DNA of 64,000 bases from Taylorella equigenitalis ATCC 35865 (GCF_000276685.1 NC_018108.1:620001-684000); one strand, 5' to 3'; positions 1 to 11,270 are shown, counted from the first letter of the stretch. The notes: a model not told the origin generated them from the sequence alone. Made by a program: numbers and translations.

Positions 1-2374
1 AAGTTATGTGAGGAACAGCAGGATAAAGCAATCTGAGCAATATGCTTATAGCTTCACTAAGAGCAGGTTTTTTATATTCGCTTTCCTCAAATTTTGCATC
101 TTCTAAAAGATTTAAAAGTTTCATATTTGCTGAAACTACAGTGTTGTATTGCATACGACCATAATCATAGTCAGCTTGATTCAGAATTTGATAAACACTA
201 AGTCTAAATTGTTTTATATCTTTTGGAGCATTTGAAAAGTCAAACCTTTCTCCGTCAGGTATTATCTCATCTTTGAGTGAATAACATAAATTCCATAGTC
301 TTCTTAAGAACCTATTGGAACCGTCAAGACCTGTATTAGACCACTCTAGCGTTTGTTCGGGAGGACTTGCAAACATAACAAATAACCGTGCTGTATCTGC
401 CCCCATGGTATCGATTAGATACTGAGGATCAACACCATTATTTTTAGATTTAGACATGGTACCAATACCCATATAATCAACTGGCTGACCATCTTCTAGG
501 GATGTGGCCCCTACTATTTGTCCTTTATCTCCATAGACATTTTCAACTTTGTCAGGCCAGAAATAATCTATTCCACCACGTTCATTTTTTCGACTATAAA
601 TATGATTTAAAACCATACCTTGAGTCAGCAAATTTTTAAATGGTTCGTCAAATTTAACTAGACCAAGATCCCTACTAACTTTTGACCAAAAACGTGCATA
701 TAGCAAATGCATGACTGCATGTTCAATGCCACCAATATATTGATCCATAGGCATCCAATAATCAGTTCTGCTATCAACCATAGCTTGGTCATTGTGATGT
801 GAGGCATAACGCATGTAATACCATGAGGAATCAACAAACGTGTCCATAGTATCCGTTTCTCTTTTAGCGTCCGAACCACATTTTGGACACTTGCATTTCA
901 TAAATTCATCACATTTGTTTAGAGGATTTCCGCTACCATCAGGAATCAAATCGGTAGGTAATACAACAGGTAAATCTTGATAGGGCACAGGAACAGTACC
1001 ACAATGGTGACAATGAATTATAGGTATAGGCGTACCCCAATATCTTTGCCTTGAAATGCCCCAATCTCTCAGTCTCCATGTTTCTTGGCGAGAACCAAGC
1101 CCTAACTCATTCATGAAGACTTCAATTTTTCTGAATGCATCCTTAAAGTTAAGCCCATCAAGTAAACCTGAATTTATGCACACACCTCTCGATTTATCGG
1201 AATACCAATCCTTCCATTCGGTATTACTAAATTCTTCGCCTTTTACGGATATAACTTGTTTGATAGGAATTGAGTATTTAAGAGCAAATGCAAAATCCCT
1301 CTCATCATGTGCAGGAACACCCATAACAGCTCCGTCCCCGTATGACATAAGAACATAATTACCTACCCAGATCTCAATTTTTTCCTGTGTAACTGGATGG
1401 GTAACAAATAGCCCAGTCGGGATGCCAGATTTTTCCTTAGTGGCCATTTCAGCTTCAGTTGTCCCACCTAATTTTGCTTCCTCAATAAAAGAAGCTATTT
1501 TAGGATCCCTAGAAGCAGCAAGGGTGGCAATGGGGTGTTCAGGGGCTACAGCACAGAATGTAACACCCATAATGGTGTCTGGGCGAGTGGTGAAAACGTA
1601 TAATTTTCCATCTTGAATTAATTTTCCATCCGCATCTTTAATTTCGTGTGGAAATGCAAATCTTAATCCCTCACTTTTGCCTAACCAATTAATCTGCATT
1701 AACTTAACGCGTTCAGGCCAGCCTTCCAGACCATTTTGCACATAATCAAGCAATTCCTGTGCATAGTCTGTAATCTTTAAATAATAACCAGGAATTTCAC
1801 GTTTTTCGATCAAGGCTCCAGAACGCCAACCCCTGCCATCAACTACCTGTTCATTAGCCAGTACAGTTTGATCAACTGGATCCCAATTAACAGTTTGGGT
1901 TTTTCTGTAGGCAATGCCTTTTTCAAGCATCTTTAGAAACATCCACTGATTCCATTTGTAATACTCAGGATCACATGCGGCAAACTCTCTAGACCAGTCA
2001 ATTGCGAACCCCATAGCTTGCAATTGTTTTTTCATATAGTCGATATTTGCATATGTCCACTCTGCTGGAGGCACTTTAGATTTTATGGCCGCATTTTCTG
2101 CGGGCATGCCAAAAGCGTCCCAACCCATAGGCATAAGCACGTTGTAGCCTTTCATGCGTAGTTGCCTAGTAAGCATATCATTAATTGTGTAATTTCTAAC
2201 ATGACCCATGTGTAGCTTTCCGCTTGGGTAAGGAAGCATAGAACATGCGTAAAATTTAGGCTTTTCTGTGCCATCCGAATTTTTATCGTGTTCAGTTACT
2301 CGATATACGTCAGCATCATTCCATTCTTTTTGTGCTTGCTTTTCAACTAGTTGTGCTTGATATTGGTCTAACAT
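1..2374 (-). CDS. leuS: Leucyl-tRNA synthetase (3' end cut by window edge)
   Basis: Charges tRNA-Leu with leucine in the cytoplasm. The frame opens with ATG at 2374 ([13 protein letters not shown]) and stays open to base 1, giving about 791 codons. Full LeuRS is about 860-880 residues, so only the C-terminal tRNA-binding end is missing. The class I signature HMGH is at residues 55-58, followed by the conserved region around [13 protein letters not shown]. The second signature is present as MSKSK near residue 640 (around nt 455). The editing-domain region around [12 protein letters not shown] is also visible. The gene is divergent from pepD. Identification is secure; only the C-terminus is unseen. 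Confidence 0.97.
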   Translation of the reverse strand, partial: MLDQYQAQLVEKQAQKEWNDADVYRVTEHDKNSDGTEKPKFYACSMLPYPSGKLHMGHVRNYTINDMLTRQLRMKGYNVLMPMGWDAFGMPAENAAIKSKVPPAEWTYANIDYMKKQLQAMGFAIDWSREFAACDPEYYKWNQWMFLKMLEKGIAYRKTQTVNWDPVDQTVLANEQVVDGRGWRSGALIEKREIPGYYLKITDYAQELLDYVQNGLEGWPERVKLMQINWLGKSEGLRFAFPHEIKDADGKLIQDGKLYVFTTRPDTIMGVTFCAVAPEHPIATLAASRDPKIASFIEEAKLGGTTEAEMATKEKSGIPTGLFVTHPVTQEKIEIWVGNYVLMSYGDGAVMGVPAHDERDFAFALKYSIPIKQVISVKGEEFSNTEWKDWYSDKSRGVCINSGLLDGLNFKDAFRKIEVFMNELGLGSRQETWRLRDWGISRQRYWGTPIPIIHCHHCGTVPVPYQDLPVVLPTDLIPDGSGNPLNKCDEFMKCKCPKCGSDAKRETDTMDTFVDSSWYYMRYASHHNDQAMVDSRTDYWMPMDQYIGGIEHAVMHLLYARFWSKVSRDLGLVKFDEPFKNLLTQGMVLNHIYSRKNERGGIDYFWPDKVENVYGDKGQIVGATSLEDGQPVDYMGIGTMSKSKNNGVDPQYLIDTMGADTARLFVMFASPPEQTLEWSNTGLDGSNRFLRRLWNLCYSLKDEIIPDGERFDFSNAPKDIKQFRLSVYQILNQADYDYGRMQYNTVVSANMKLLNLLEDAKFEESEYKKPALSEAISILLRLLYPAVPHIT

Positions 2375-2401
2375 TTGGCAATATATTTTGTTATTTTTAA
2401 A

Positions 2402-2420
2402 GTGATTCATTATAAATCAC
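2402..2420. promoter_or_regulatory. Interrupted inverted repeat in leuS-pepD divergent region
   Basis: GTGATT, seven bases, then AATCAC forms a 6-bp inverted repeat in the 99-bp gap between the two divergent starts. The gap is A+T rich and must hold both promoters, but I cannot assign clear -35 and -10 boxes. It could be an operator; the regulator is unknown. Confidence 0.25.
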
Positions 2421-2473
2421 AGCCTATTTGGATATAGTAATATTAATAGCAGTAATTAATCTATGAGGTATAA

Positions 2474-3937
2474 ATGAATTCAAACTCCATTACTGAATTA
2501 GAACCGAAAATTTTATGGAAGTGGTTCGATGATTTTTGCAGTATTCCTCATCCTAGTTTCCACGAAAAAGCCTTAAGCAACTTTATTTTCAATAAAGCTA
2601 AGGAATTTGGTTTGTATGTAGAGCAAGATGAAAAAAACAATTTATTAATTAAAAAACCTGCAACTAAGGGAATGGAGGGATATCCAGCCATTGCCATGCA
2701 AGCTCATATTGATATGGTTCCTCAAAAAGGGGTAGATAGTAATCATAATTTTGAAACAGACCCTATTACCCCTTATGTAAGGGAGGGTTGGGTTTACGCT
2801 AATGATACAACATTAGGTGCGGATAATGGTATCGGGGCGGCTATGGCTTTGGGAGTGATGTTTTCAGATAATGTATCACATCCGCAATTGGATTTAGTTT
2901 TAACTACTGAAGAAGAGATTGGAATGGGCGGTGCTGAGGTCTTAAACCCTAGTTGGTTGTCAGCACCGTATTTATTAAATTTAGATTCCGAAGACGAAAG
3001 AGTAATTACAGTTGCCTGTGCGGGTGGTCGCGATATAACCCTTAAATTGGAATATGAACAAAATGACCTTTCGGCAGATGCAATAGTTTATGAGGTTAAA
3101 TTGCATGGGCTCAAAGGTGGGCATTCTGGGATAGATATTAATAAGGGTAGGGTAAATGCAATAATCATGCTTGCGAAAATTTTATTAGCAAGTGATATTA
3201 ATTTTGCACTTGTTAGTTTAAAAGCAGGCTCTGTGCGTAATGCAATTCCTCGTGAGGCTTCAGCTATAGTGTCCGTAGAAGGACTTTCTATGGGGGATAT
3301 AGAAAATAAACTCCTTTCATTACTACCAGTTTTATCAGAAGAATTTAAACATACAGAAAATCCATTTCAATTAAGTGTTAGTTCAGTAACTTCTGACACT
3401 GGCTCTAATTCAGCTTCCATTGCGGAAACAAAAAGAATACTTAATTTAATTTCTAGTATCCCTAATGGAATGATAAAAAACACTCATTTTTCACATGAAT
3501 TAGTTGAGACTTCAACTAGTTTAGGCGTTGTTCAAATATCAAATGGTAAATGTGAAATGCAGTGCCTGATGAGATCTTTGATTGATGCTTCAAAATATGG
3601 GCTTGAACAACAATTCAAAAGCATTGCAGACCTGGCACAAGCTCATATGGAGTCATCTGCGGATTATCCTGCATGGCAGCCTGAGATGGACTCTCCTTTA
3701 CTATCAAGCATGGTTAAGATATTCACGGATTACTATGATGAAAAACCATCAATAAAGGCTATGCATGCAGGTCTTGAGTGTGGAATATTAAAAAAACATG
3801 CACCTAATATGCAGATGATTTCCTTTGGTCCAAATATTCGTCAAGCCCACTCTCCTAAAGAGTGTGTAGAAATTAGATCTGTTCAGGAGTGCTGGCAACT
3901 TTTAGTTAATTTTTTAGCAAATCCCCCAGGCAATTAA
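2474..3937 (+). CDS. pepD: Aminoacyl-histidine dipeptidase (M20C family, PepD)
   Basis: Cytosolic zinc dipeptidase that cleaves Xaa-His and other dipeptides. It has 487 residues, the usual PepD length. Metal ligands are visible: H78 and D80 in QAHIDM, the bridging Asp near residue 117 in GADNGIG, and the catalytic Glu pair near 146-148 in TTEEEIG. The lid-domain motif GLKGGHSGIDI follows. The ATG is preceded by GAGG about seven bases upstream. It is transcribed alone and ends at a strong terminator shared with the convergent roxA. Confidence 0.95.
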   Translation: MNSNSITELEPKILWKWFDDFCSIPHPSFHEKALSNFIFNKAKEFGLYVEQDEKNNLLIKKPATKGMEGYPAIAMQAHIDMVPQKGVDSNHNFETDPITPYVREGWVYANDTTLGADNGIGAAMALGVMFSDNVSHPQLDLVLTTEEEIGMGGAEVLNPSWLSAPYLLNLDSEDERVITVACAGGRDITLKLEYEQNDLSADAIVYEVKLHGLKGGHSGIDINKGRVNAIIMLAKILLASDINFALVSLKAGSVRNAIPREASAIVSVEGLSMGDIENKLLSLLPVLSEEFKHTENPFQLSVSSVTSDTGSNSASIAETKRILNLISSIPNGMIKNTHFSHELVETSTSLGVVQISNGKCEMQCLMRSLIDASKYGLEQQFKSIADLAQAHMESSADYPAWQPEMDSPLLSSMVKIFTDYYDEKPSIKAMHAGLECGILKKHAPNMQMISFGPNIRQAHSPKECVEIRSVQECWQLLVNFLANPPGN

Positions 3938-3940
3938 AAT

Positions 3941-3964
3941 AAACCGCCCTTAAAAGGGCGGTTT
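3941..3964. terminator. Bidirectional rho-independent terminator
   Basis: Perfect 10-bp stem AAACCGCCCT / AGGGCGGTTT with a 4-base loop. It lies between the convergent stops of pepD and roxA and has A/T runs on both sides, so it can serve both genes. Confidence 0.9.
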
Positions 3965-3978
3965 ATTGCATTGCATCA

Positions 3979-5154
3979 TCAAGCACAAACAAGCCATCCA
4001 TCATCAAGCCACCTATGCAAAATTTCAAAGATGTCTTCATCACATGTATTAGCTAATTCGGCTGTTATTTGTCTTTCATCAGCCAGTGTTTTAAAAACTT
4101 CATTAATGGGAACCTCGACTACTTCACCATTTATGTAAACTTCATCGTTTCTATAAAGCATTTTGGTTTTTTTATCTAGCTTTAAAATGGTTTCAGGGTC
4201 CATATCCTCAATATTTAGTTCTTTTTCATTAAATTCAAATTCTGCTACCTTATTTGGCTCAGTCAGCCAACATCCAAGAAATCTGGAAGCTAGCTTATCG
4301 TTAAATTTAATTTTGTTTAAAGCTTCAAGAGATTTTTCTATCATGCTTTCAGGAATTTGAGCTGGGTTAAGGGGGGCATTTTGATTTGGGTCTGAATACA
4401 ATCCCTCTACGCTAAAACCGTCTATTACTGGCTGTGAATATAGACCAATACCCAAGCCAGACTGAATGCTAATTTGATCTATAGCCGCTTCAAGAACACC
4501 GCGAGCCATGTTAGCTAGAGAAAGTGTTCTAAATCCAAAGGAAATGGTTACGCAATCGGCAGTTTCAGCTACTCCATCATGAGCACATTGAGGTGGTAGA
4601 TAAAGCATATCGCCAGGCTGCAATACCCACTCCTGCTCAGGTTTAAAGTTCTTCAAAATTCTACAAGGAAGATCAGGAATCAGTTCTTGATCTTCTTGCT
4701 GACTAATTTTCCAATTTCTTATTCCATGTCCTTGCAGTAAAAACACATCATAAGTATCAAAGTGTGGACCAACTCCACCACCAAAGGATGCTAAGCTGAT
4801 CATAACATCATCAAACCTCGCATAAGGTATGAAACTAAACTTTTGTGCCATATCATAAAAGCTTTGTTCATGTACATCCATACTCTGTACAAGCAAGGAC
4901 CAATTTGGAGTCTCAGATGAAGGTATATCGTCTAATGGACCACGATCTAATAGCCATTGTTCATTATCTCGACGTACTAGACGGGATTCAACTCCTTCGA
5001 ATGATGCCAATGTCCTTAATTTCTCTAAAGGGATAGGCATCTTGAAATCAGGAAATGCCTGCCTAATAAGTAGAGGTTTTTTTTGCCAATAATCCCTCAT
5101 AAATTCATTTGGACTCAAGCCACCAAGCAATTGCATAGGTTTGTCATATTCCAT
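3979..5154 (-). CDS. roxA: JmjC/cupin ribosomal oxygenase (RoxA/YcfD-like)
   Basis: Fe(II)/2-oxoglutarate-dependent hydroxylase family; E. coli YcfD hydroxylates an arginine of ribosomal protein L16. The facial triad is visible as H131 and D133 (GPHFDTYD) and H192 (PQCAHDG). Length is about 391 residues, with a C-terminal winged-helix-like region as in YcfD. I chose ATG at 5154 over the TTG at 5166: the mutS stop overlaps that TTG, and GAGG sits six bases before the ATG. Probably co-transcribed with mutS. The L16 substrate is inferred from the family only. Confidence 0.85.
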   Translation of the reverse strand: MEYDKPMQLLGGLSPNEFMRDYWQKKPLLIRQAFPDFKMPIPLEKLRTLASFEGVESRLVRRDNEQWLLDRGPLDDIPSSETPNWSLLVQSMDVHEQSFYDMAQKFSFIPYARFDDVMISLASFGGGVGPHFDTYDVFLLQGHGIRNWKISQQEDQELIPDLPCRILKNFKPEQEWVLQPGDMLYLPPQCAHDGVAETADCVTISFGFRTLSLANMARGVLEAAIDQISIQSGLGIGLYSQPVIDGFSVEGLYSDPNQNAPLNPAQIPESMIEKSLEALNKIKFNDKLASRFLGCWLTEPNKVAEFEFNEKELNIEDMDPETILKLDKKTKMLYRNDEVYINGEVVEVPINEVFKTLADERQITAELANTCDEDIFEILHRWLDDGWLVCA

Positions 5155-5162
5155 AATCAACC

Positions 5163-7793
5163 TCAATTTAAATTAGTAGAAAATTCCTTTAATTTATAAA
5201 GCAACTCATGTGCTTCTCTAGGACTTATACTGTCTGGATCAATATTATTAATAAAAGAACGAATCTCATTTAGTTTAGATTTCACATCAATAGGGTCCTC
5301 AAAGCTAATATTGATATCATTCGTCTGAATATTAAATAAATCTAATTGCTGCGAGTTTGATTTATTTAATTTTTCTAGTACATTTTGAGCTTGCTTTATA
5401 ACTGATGCAGGTAAACCAGCTTTTTGAGCTACCTGTATACCATAGCTTTTATTTGCAGGACCACTTTGCACCTCATGCATGAATATCAAACCCTCAGATG
5501 ATTCAACTGCACTTAAATGCACGTTGGCAATGCCTACGCATTCATCAGCCAGTGTAGTTAATTCAAAATAATGAGTGGCAAAAAGAGTAAGTGATTTATT
5601 GTGATTTAATAATCTGCATGCAATCGCCCAAGCCAACGATAAACCATCATATGTTGACGTACCCCGACCAATTTCATCCATTAAAACCAAACTAGAGCTT
5701 GTACTATTTGCCAATATAGAAGCGGCTTCAATCATCTCAACCATAAAAGTTGAACGACCTCCAGCCAAATCATCAGCAGCACCAATCCTAGTAAAAATTG
5801 CATCGATTTTACCTATGTCCGCTTTCTCAGCTGGTACATAAGATCCCATTCTTGCTAGTAGAACAATAAGTGCAGTCTGCCTCATATAGGTGGATTTACC
5901 ACCCATATTTGGTCCCGTAATAATCTGCATCCTATCATTAGAATTCAGAAAACAGTCATTAGCAGTAAATTTTTCGATTGTGCGTTCTACAACTGGATGA
6001 CGACCTTTTTGTATAGAAATAACAATATCATCAACAATCTCTGGTTTAACCCAATTATTGTTATATGCATGAAACGCAAGAGCCGAAAACACATCTATTT
6101 TTGCAATTAGTTTCCCTAATTCTTGCAACAATGAAACCCAAATTTGTAGGTTTTCAATAAGTTGATCAAATAAATTTTTTTCACGTTTGATAGCCCGATC
6201 ATCAGCTGACAATATTTTGTCTTCCCATTGTTTTAGTTCAGGAGTTATGTAACGCTCTACATTTTTAAGAGTTTGCTTACGCCTAAATGATTGTGGAATG
6301 CGATCAATTTGAGATTTAGGAATTTCAATAAAAAAACCTTGTACCCGATTAAATTCAACTCTTAGTAGATTGATACCAGTTTCACTTTTAAGTTTTGATT
6401 CATATTCAATTAAAAAAGAACCGTTATTTGAACTTATGTCTCTAAGCTCATCTAGTTCTTTGTCGTATCCTTTAGCAATTACACCTCCATCACGAATCAT
6501 AGTAGAAGGTTCTGTTGCTATAGCTTTAATTAGCAAATCTTTCAAATCATTGGATTTAGGAATAATGTTTAAATCCAGATTTAAATTTGAGAAGTGTTGA
6601 ATAAGAAAATCCTTTAAATATTCTAAGGTTTCTAAACTATCTCTCAGTTTTGCTAATTCTTTTGGCTTGATTGTAAACATAGCCACTCTAGTGCTCAAAC
6701 GTTCAATATCAGTTATTGTTTTAAGCTTTGACTTTAATTCTTTAATAATTTCACTAAATCCATAATTAGAATTAGAGGGCTCTAAAAATTGATTTATTAA
6801 TTTTTGTCTTTCAATTATTTGAGAATTACTTATAAGGGGATTGTGTATCCAGTTTCTCAATAATCTACTGCCCATACCAGTTTCACAATTATCTAATGTT
6901 GAAAACAAAGTAGGACCAGAGCTAGAGGTAAGCGACTCAGTCAATTCCAAGTTTTTACGGGTATAAGGATCAAGGCTTATAAAGTTTGAGTCTTTAGAAA
7001 AACTTATTTTTCCTATGTGCCCCAGATTTACATCTTGTGTTTTTTGAATGTATCTTAATAAACATCCCGATGTAATAATGCTTAGAGAATTTCTATTTCC
7101 TAAACCAAAAATATTGAGATCATCAAGATTAAAAAAAGTTTTTAATCTATTTGAACATTCCTTAAGATCAAAATGCCAATCTGGTATTTTTGTAATCGTA
7201 CATTTGTATGTGAATTTGTAGTCACTTCCTTCAGGTATTATTATTTCTGCAGGATTGAGTCTAAAAAGTTCTGTATCAAGTGATTTATTTGGAACCTCTG
7301 TTGTTTCAAAATTCCCATTTGCAAGTGTGAGCCATGATAGCCCAACAAATGATCCTTTAGAATACAAGCACATAATTGGTCTATCTGACTTTTGAGGTAG
7401 CAGACTTTCATCTGTAATCGTACCTGGTGTAATAATTCGAACTATTTTTCTTTCTACTGGACCTTTTGAAAGTGCTGGATCACCTATTTGTTCTCCAATC
7501 GCTACAGATAAACCTTGTGCCACCAATCTGGAAAGGTACTGATCAAGCGATTGTACAGGTATGCCTGCCATCGGTATATCATTGCCCCCAGAATGACCTC
7601 TTTTTGTAAGAGTTAGATTAAGTATACGTGAAACGATCTCTGCATCCTCGTAGAACATTTCATAAAAATCACCCATACGGAAAAAGAGCAACACGCCATC
7701 ACCTGCTTGTGATTTCAGATTGAAATACTGCTGCATCATAGGCGTTAGGGTGGCAATGTCCGGCGGTATAAATTTTTTATTCATACTAATCAT
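5163..7793 (-). CDS. mutS: DNA mismatch repair protein MutS
   Basis: Recognises base mismatches and starts methyl-directed repair together with MutL. It has 876 residues, the normal MutS length. The mismatch-reading motif FYEMF is at about residues 43-47. The connector and lever/clamp regions fill the middle. The ATPase has a Walker A motif GPNMGGKST near residue 630, Walker B/signature [15 protein letters not shown], and ATHYFELT. The C-terminal region is MutL/dimer-type. The start is ATG at 7793; a second ATG three codons in (MNKKF) is equally plausible since neither has a clear Shine-Dalgarno. The stop overlaps the roxA leader. Confidence 0.97.
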   Translation of the reverse strand: MISMNKKFIPPDIATLTPMMQQYFNLKSQAGDGVLLFFRMGDFYEMFYEDAEIVSRILNLTLTKRGHSGGNDIPMAGIPVQSLDQYLSRLVAQGLSVAIGEQIGDPALSKGPVERKIVRIITPGTITDESLLPQKSDRPIMCLYSKGSFVGLSWLTLANGNFETTEVPNKSLDTELFRLNPAEIIIPEGSDYKFTYKCTITKIPDWHFDLKECSNRLKTFFNLDDLNIFGLGNRNSLSIITSGCLLRYIQKTQDVNLGHIGKISFSKDSNFISLDPYTRKNLELTESLTSSSGPTLFSTLDNCETGMGSRLLRNWIHNPLISNSQIIERQKLINQFLEPSNSNYGFSEIIKELKSKLKTITDIERLSTRVAMFTIKPKELAKLRDSLETLEYLKDFLIQHFSNLNLDLNIIPKSNDLKDLLIKAIATEPSTMIRDGGVIAKGYDKELDELRDISSNNGSFLIEYESKLKSETGINLLRVEFNRVQGFFIEIPKSQIDRIPQSFRRKQTLKNVERYITPELKQWEDKILSADDRAIKREKNLFDQLIENLQIWVSLLQELGKLIAKIDVFSALAFHAYNNNWVKPEIVDDIVISIQKGRHPVVERTIEKFTANDCFLNSNDRMQIITGPNMGGKSTYMRQTALIVLLARMGSYVPAEKADIGKIDAIFTRIGAADDLAGGRSTFMVEMIEAASILANSTSSSLVLMDEIGRGTSTYDGLSLAWAIACRLLNHNKSLTLFATHYFELTTLADECVGIANVHLSAVESSEGLIFMHEVQSGPANKSYGIQVAQKAGLPASVIKQAQNVLEKLNKSNSQQLDLFNIQTNDINISFEDPIDVKSKLNEIRSFINNIDPDSISPREAHELLYKLKEFSTNLN

Positions 7794-7834
7794 TTAAAAT
7801 TATTAAATCTATTTTAACTTTTAAAGGTTTTTTC

Positions 7835-8770
7835 ATGAATACACATCATTTATGGACAGAATGGGGACCTTGGATTAACAAATTTTTAGTAAATTTTTTA
7901 TCAGCAGCTGCTATTTTAGTTATTGGCTGGATGATTTCTAATTTGGTAGGGAAAGGTTTAAAAGGCGTTCTTACTAAAACTAAGGCAGTAGACCGCACGG
8001 CAATGCCTATGATTACAGCCATAGCAGTATGGGCTGTTAGGGTTGTTGTTGTTCTTATTGTTCTGACTCAATTTGGAGTAGAAACAGCATCATTAATAGC
8101 TGCTTTGGGTGCAGCTGGCTTAGCTATCGGTCTTGCGTTACAAGGAACATTGCAAAATATTGCCTCTGGAATCATGCTTATTGCTCTGCGACCACTTAAT
8201 TCAGGTGATTACATTACTATTCATGCAACAGATGTATCTGGAACCGTAGTCGAAGTAGGTTTATTCTTAACTAAACTAGTTAAGCTTGATGGTATGCAGG
8301 TTACTGTTCCAAATAGTGTAGTTTGGGGTAGCCAAATCACCAACTTTAGTAAATCTAAGCAACGTCGTATGGATCTTCAAATACCAATCAGCTATGGGGA
8401 TGATTTGGACAAAGCTATAAAAGTATTAAATGATTTAATTTCTCATGATGCGGATGTACTTACATCACCTAAACATGAAGTATTAGTTACTGAATACAAA
8501 GATTCAGTAGTCATTGTGACCGCAAGGGTATGGGCTGATGCAAGTGTATTCTGGGATTTACAAGCTAAATTAATGAAGGATATTCGTAAATATTTAGAAC
8601 AAAATGGATTTAAATTACCAGTGCCTATTCAACTACAAACCTTTCAAAGTCCAAATGCCTTAAGGGAGGCTATGTATGAAGCTACAACTAGTATAGGTTC
8701 TTCTTCAAAAACGGTTGATCAAACCAAATCCATATCTTCTACAGATCAACCTAAACTTAAAAATTCTTAA
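7835..8770 (+). CDS. mscS: Small-conductance mechanosensitive channel (MscS family)
   Basis: Inner-membrane channel that releases solutes on hypo-osmotic shock. It has 311 residues against 286 for E. coli MscS. Three N-terminal hydrophobic segments end in the pore-lining Gly/Ala-rich helix GAAGLAIGLALQGTLQN, followed by the cytoplasmic beta domain (TVPNSVVWGSQITNFS). The C-terminal extension of about 25 residues is Ser/Thr/Lys-rich. It is divergent from mutS with a 41-bp gap and ends at a terminator shared with the convergent methyltransferase. Confidence 0.93.
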   Translation: MNTHHLWTEWGPWINKFLVNFLSAAAILVIGWMISNLVGKGLKGVLTKTKAVDRTAMPMITAIAVWAVRVVVVLIVLTQFGVETASLIAALGAAGLAIGLALQGTLQNIASGIMLIALRPLNSGDYITIHATDVSGTVVEVGLFLTKLVKLDGMQVTVPNSVVWGSQITNFSKSKQRRMDLQIPISYGDDLDKAIKVLNDLISHDADVLTSPKHEVLVTEYKDSVVIVTARVWADASVFWDLQAKLMKDIRKYLEQNGFKLPVPIQLQTFQSPNALREAMYEATTSIGSSSKTVDQTKSISSTDQPKLKNS

Positions 8771-8788
8771 TTAATTTGTACAGTTATT

Positions 8789-8820
8789 GAAAAGCCCAAA
8801 TACTAACCTCTGGGCTTTTC
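8789..8820. terminator. Terminator between convergent mscS and trmJ-like gene
   Basis: 10-bp stem GAAAAGCCCA / TGGGCTTTTC with a 12-base loop. The last codons of the minus-strand gene (stop at 8803-8805) lie inside the hairpin, so the two genes share it. Confidence 0.8.
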
Positions 8821-9558
8821 TAAAAGTTTTATTATTCCCAAAAACATTTGTACATCCTCCTTACTAATTTGAGATTTTCTTAGGAGATGCTTAGTTTTAA
8901 GCTCAATGGAATTTAATTTATCTTTGTCATAACCCGAACTTTCAAGTTTTTCAATAATTGTTTTTATTAAATAATCGCACTGTCCTATAGTGGCTGAATC
9001 TTTTATAGCATTGACATCAAAATTAATATTATTTAATTGATTTATATATTTGTATCTCAATTCCCAAGCAGTAATTTGTAGGGCTTGAGCTACGTTAAGA
9101 GAGCTATATTCGGGATTGGCTGGAATGGAGACTATGTAGTTAAAGTTATATAGGGAGTTGTTATCCAAACCACTTTGCTCATTACCCATAACAATCGCTA
9201 TATTGTGATTTTTTGACTCTATCAAGTGGTTTAGGGCTACAGTAGCCATTTGTCGTACATCAATTGATTCAAAGTCTCTTCTAGCCCTTGCAGTTAATGC
9301 AAAAGCCATATTTATATCAGAAAGAGCTTCATTTAAATTATCTTTAACTTTTACAGCACTAAGTGTGTCTTGTGCATTAGAAGCCATAGCAATTGCATCT
9401 TTGTTGCTATGGATTTCTTTTAATTTTGAGTTGCTTATAGTTAAGTTGCTAAAACCCATAGTTTTAAGAGCACGGGCGGCTGAACCGATATTGCCCCCAT
9501 GGGAGGTTTGATCCATAACAAAATGTGTCCTTAGGAATAAATCTTGTGTGGTGTTCAT
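8803..9558 (-). CDS. trmJ: SpoU/TrmH-family RNA 2'-O-methyltransferase (TrmJ-like)
   Basis: SPOUT-fold methyltransferase, probably acting on nucleotide 32 of tRNAs. It has 251 residues. The N-terminal motif HGGNIGSAARALKTMGF matches the TrmJ motif 1. Motif 2 is visible as IVMGNEQSGL and motif 3 as SIPANPEYSSLNVAQAL. The C-terminal tail of about 75 residues is typical of TrmJ. It starts at ATG 9558, divergent from suhB. The exact target nucleotide is inferred from the family. Confidence 0.85.
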   Translation of the reverse strand: MNTTQDLFLRTHFVMDQTSHGGNIGSAARALKTMGFSNLTISNSKLKEIHSNKDAIAMASNAQDTLSAVKVKDNLNEALSDINMAFALTARARRDFESIDVRQMATVALNHLIESKNHNIAIVMGNEQSGLDNNSLYNFNYIVSIPANPEYSSLNVAQALQITAWELRYKYINQLNNINFDVNAIKDSATIGQCDYLIKTIIEKLESSGYDKDKLNSIELKTKHLLRKSQISKEDVQMFLGIIKLLEKPRG

Positions 9559-9584
9559 TTTGGGCTTAGATAAAGTGTTTTTAA

Positions 9585-9590
9585 TATAAT
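9585..9590 (+). promoter_or_regulatory. Candidate -10 box for suhB
   Basis: TATAAT lies immediately before an upstream in-frame ATG at 9591. Transcription starting a few bases downstream would exclude that ATG, which supports the ATG at 9621 as the suhB start. No good -35 is visible. Confidence 0.4.
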
Positions 9591-9620
9591 ATGGGTTTTC
9601 TAAATTTTATATTTTTTAAT

Positions 9621-10397
9621 ATGCAACCTCAATTAGCCATCGCTATAAAAGCTGCTAGAAAAGCAGGGGCCATTATCAATCGTTCAAGTTTTGAACCTGA
9701 AAAAATCAGAGTTTCACGCAAGGAATCTGGTGATTATGTGACGGATGTTGATTTGGCAGTCGAAGAAGCAATAATTGAGATCATACTTGAAGCCTATCCA
9801 GATCATAGTGTTTTGGGAGAGGAGACTGGTGGTCAAAAGGGACAAAATTCAGATCATGTTTGGATTATCGATCCCATAGATGGTACTAATAACTTTGTTC
9901 ACGGCCTGCAAAATTACGCAGTTTCTATTGCCCTTGCTCACAAAGGTCAAATCACACAAGCATGTATATATGATCCCTCTAGGGACGAACTTTTTTCGGC
10001 TTCAAGAGGCAGTGGTGCCTTTTTGAATGACAGACGTATTAGAGTAAGTAATGTAAGTCGTGTGTCAGATGCATTAATATCTGCTAGATTTCCATATACC
10101 AAAAATGATTCAGTTACAGATTATGCTGAAAAATCCCTTAAATTAGTTCAAGGTTCAGGCGGTTTCAGAAGGTTAGGATCTACTGTTCTTGAACTTGCCT
10201 ACGTATCTTGTGGTCGGTTTGATGCGTATTTTGGATCCAATCTTCAAAATTGGGATGTTGCTGCCGCTTCGTTAATTGTTGTTGAAGCTGGTGGTCTAAT
10301 AGGAGACTTTCAAGGTGAGCAAACATGGAAGCAAACAGGGCATATAGTGGCATCCACTCCTAAATTATTTCCAACCCTCATAAATCATTTCAAATAA
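9621..10397 (+). CDS. suhB: Inositol-1-monophosphatase family protein SuhB
   Basis: Mg-dependent phosphatase fold; in E. coli SuhB also takes part in rRNA antitermination complexes. From the ATG at 9621 (MQPQLAIAIKAARKAG, matching the normal SuhB N-terminus) it has 258 residues. Metal site residues are E67-E68 (GEETG) and D84, D87 in DPIDGTNNFVHG, plus the later Asp in NWDVAAA. An in-frame ATG at 9591 would add ten hydrophobic residues but follows a TATAAT box directly. It is followed closely by uppP. Confidence 0.92.
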   Translation: MQPQLAIAIKAARKAGAIINRSSFEPEKIRVSRKESGDYVTDVDLAVEEAIIEIILEAYPDHSVLGEETGGQKGQNSDHVWIIDPIDGTNNFVHGLQNYAVSIALAHKGQITQACIYDPSRDELFSASRGSGAFLNDRRIRVSNVSRVSDALISARFPYTKNDSVTDYAEKSLKLVQGSGGFRRLGSTVLELAYVSCGRFDAYFGSNLQNWDVAAASLIVVEAGGLIGDFQGEQTWKQTGHIVASTPKLFPTLINHFK

Positions 10398-10415
10398 TAA
10401 AAGTAGTTGATTTTT

Positions 10416-11270
10416 ATGAGTAGCGATTTTTTATATCTGTTAAAAGCGGCTTTACTTGGCATAGTAGAGGGTGTAACTGAATTTTTACCGATATCTAGTA
10501 CTGCTCATCTTTTGATTCTAGGCGACTGGATTAATTTTGATGCGGGTCAGGATAAAGTTTATGAAATCGTTATTCAGTTAGGTTCTATTTTGGCCATTAT
10601 TTGGTTATATAGAGAAAAATTATGTTCCATAGCTTCAGGGTGTGTCTGTGCAAGAAAGCCTGATCTTTTATTTACTAGAAATATTCTTCTATCCTTTCTT
10701 CCTGCTGCCGTAATAGGGGTAATTTTTATAAAACAGATAAAAAGACTGCTAAATGACCAATTTATAGTGTATAGCATCACCTTAATTCTAGGCGGTTTGA
10801 TAATGATGTGGGTTGAGAGTCGACCTCAATACTCTAAAAGAATTAAGTCTGAAGATAATTTAAATAGCTTACAAACACAGAGCATTGAAGAGATAAGTAT
10901 TGCACAGGCTTTGATAGTGGGTTTTGCTCAGTGTCTAGCTATGATACCTGGTACATCAAGGTCTGGAGCCTCAATTATTGCAGGTATGCTAGCAGGTATC
11001 GAGCGAAAAGTAGCTACTGAATTTTCTTTTTTCCTAGCTATCCCAACTATGTTGGGGGCTACAGCACTTAGTATTTATAAGTATGGTCATCTATTAAGTC
11101 AGAGCAACATAGTTGCAGTGATTATAGGTTTCGTAACTGCCTTTTTCAGTGCCTTGTTCGTAGTTAGGGGACTTCTTCGATTTGTTTCTAAGCACTCCTA
11201 TATCCCATTTGCATGGTATCGGTTAGTTCTTGGTGCTATCGTGGCTATGTGGGTGTGGAATATTCTGTAA
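10416..11270 (+). CDS. uppP: Undecaprenyl-diphosphatase UppP/BacA
   Basis: Integral membrane enzyme that recycles undecaprenyl pyrophosphate to the monophosphate carrier for peptidoglycan. From the ATG at 10416 it has 284 residues, normal for BacA; an upstream TTG at 10407 is less likely. The conserved N-terminal motif GIVEGVTEFLPISSTAHL and the PGTSRSGASIIAG loop are intact. Multiple hydrophobic helices fill the protein. The 3' end overlaps the convergent lpxH by 26 bp. Confidence 0.95.
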   Translation: MSSDFLYLLKAALLGIVEGVTEFLPISSTAHLLILGDWINFDAGQDKVYEIVIQLGSILAIIWLYREKLCSIASGCVCARKPDLLFTRNILLSFLPAAVIGVIFIKQIKRLLNDQFIVYSITLILGGLIMMWVESRPQYSKRIKSEDNLNSLQTQSIEEISIAQALIVGFAQCLAMIPGTSRSGASIIAGMLAGIERKVATEFSFFLAIPTMLGATALSIYKYGHLLSQSNIVAVIIGFVTAFFSALFVVRGLLRFVSKHSYIPFAWYRLVLGAIVAMWVWNIL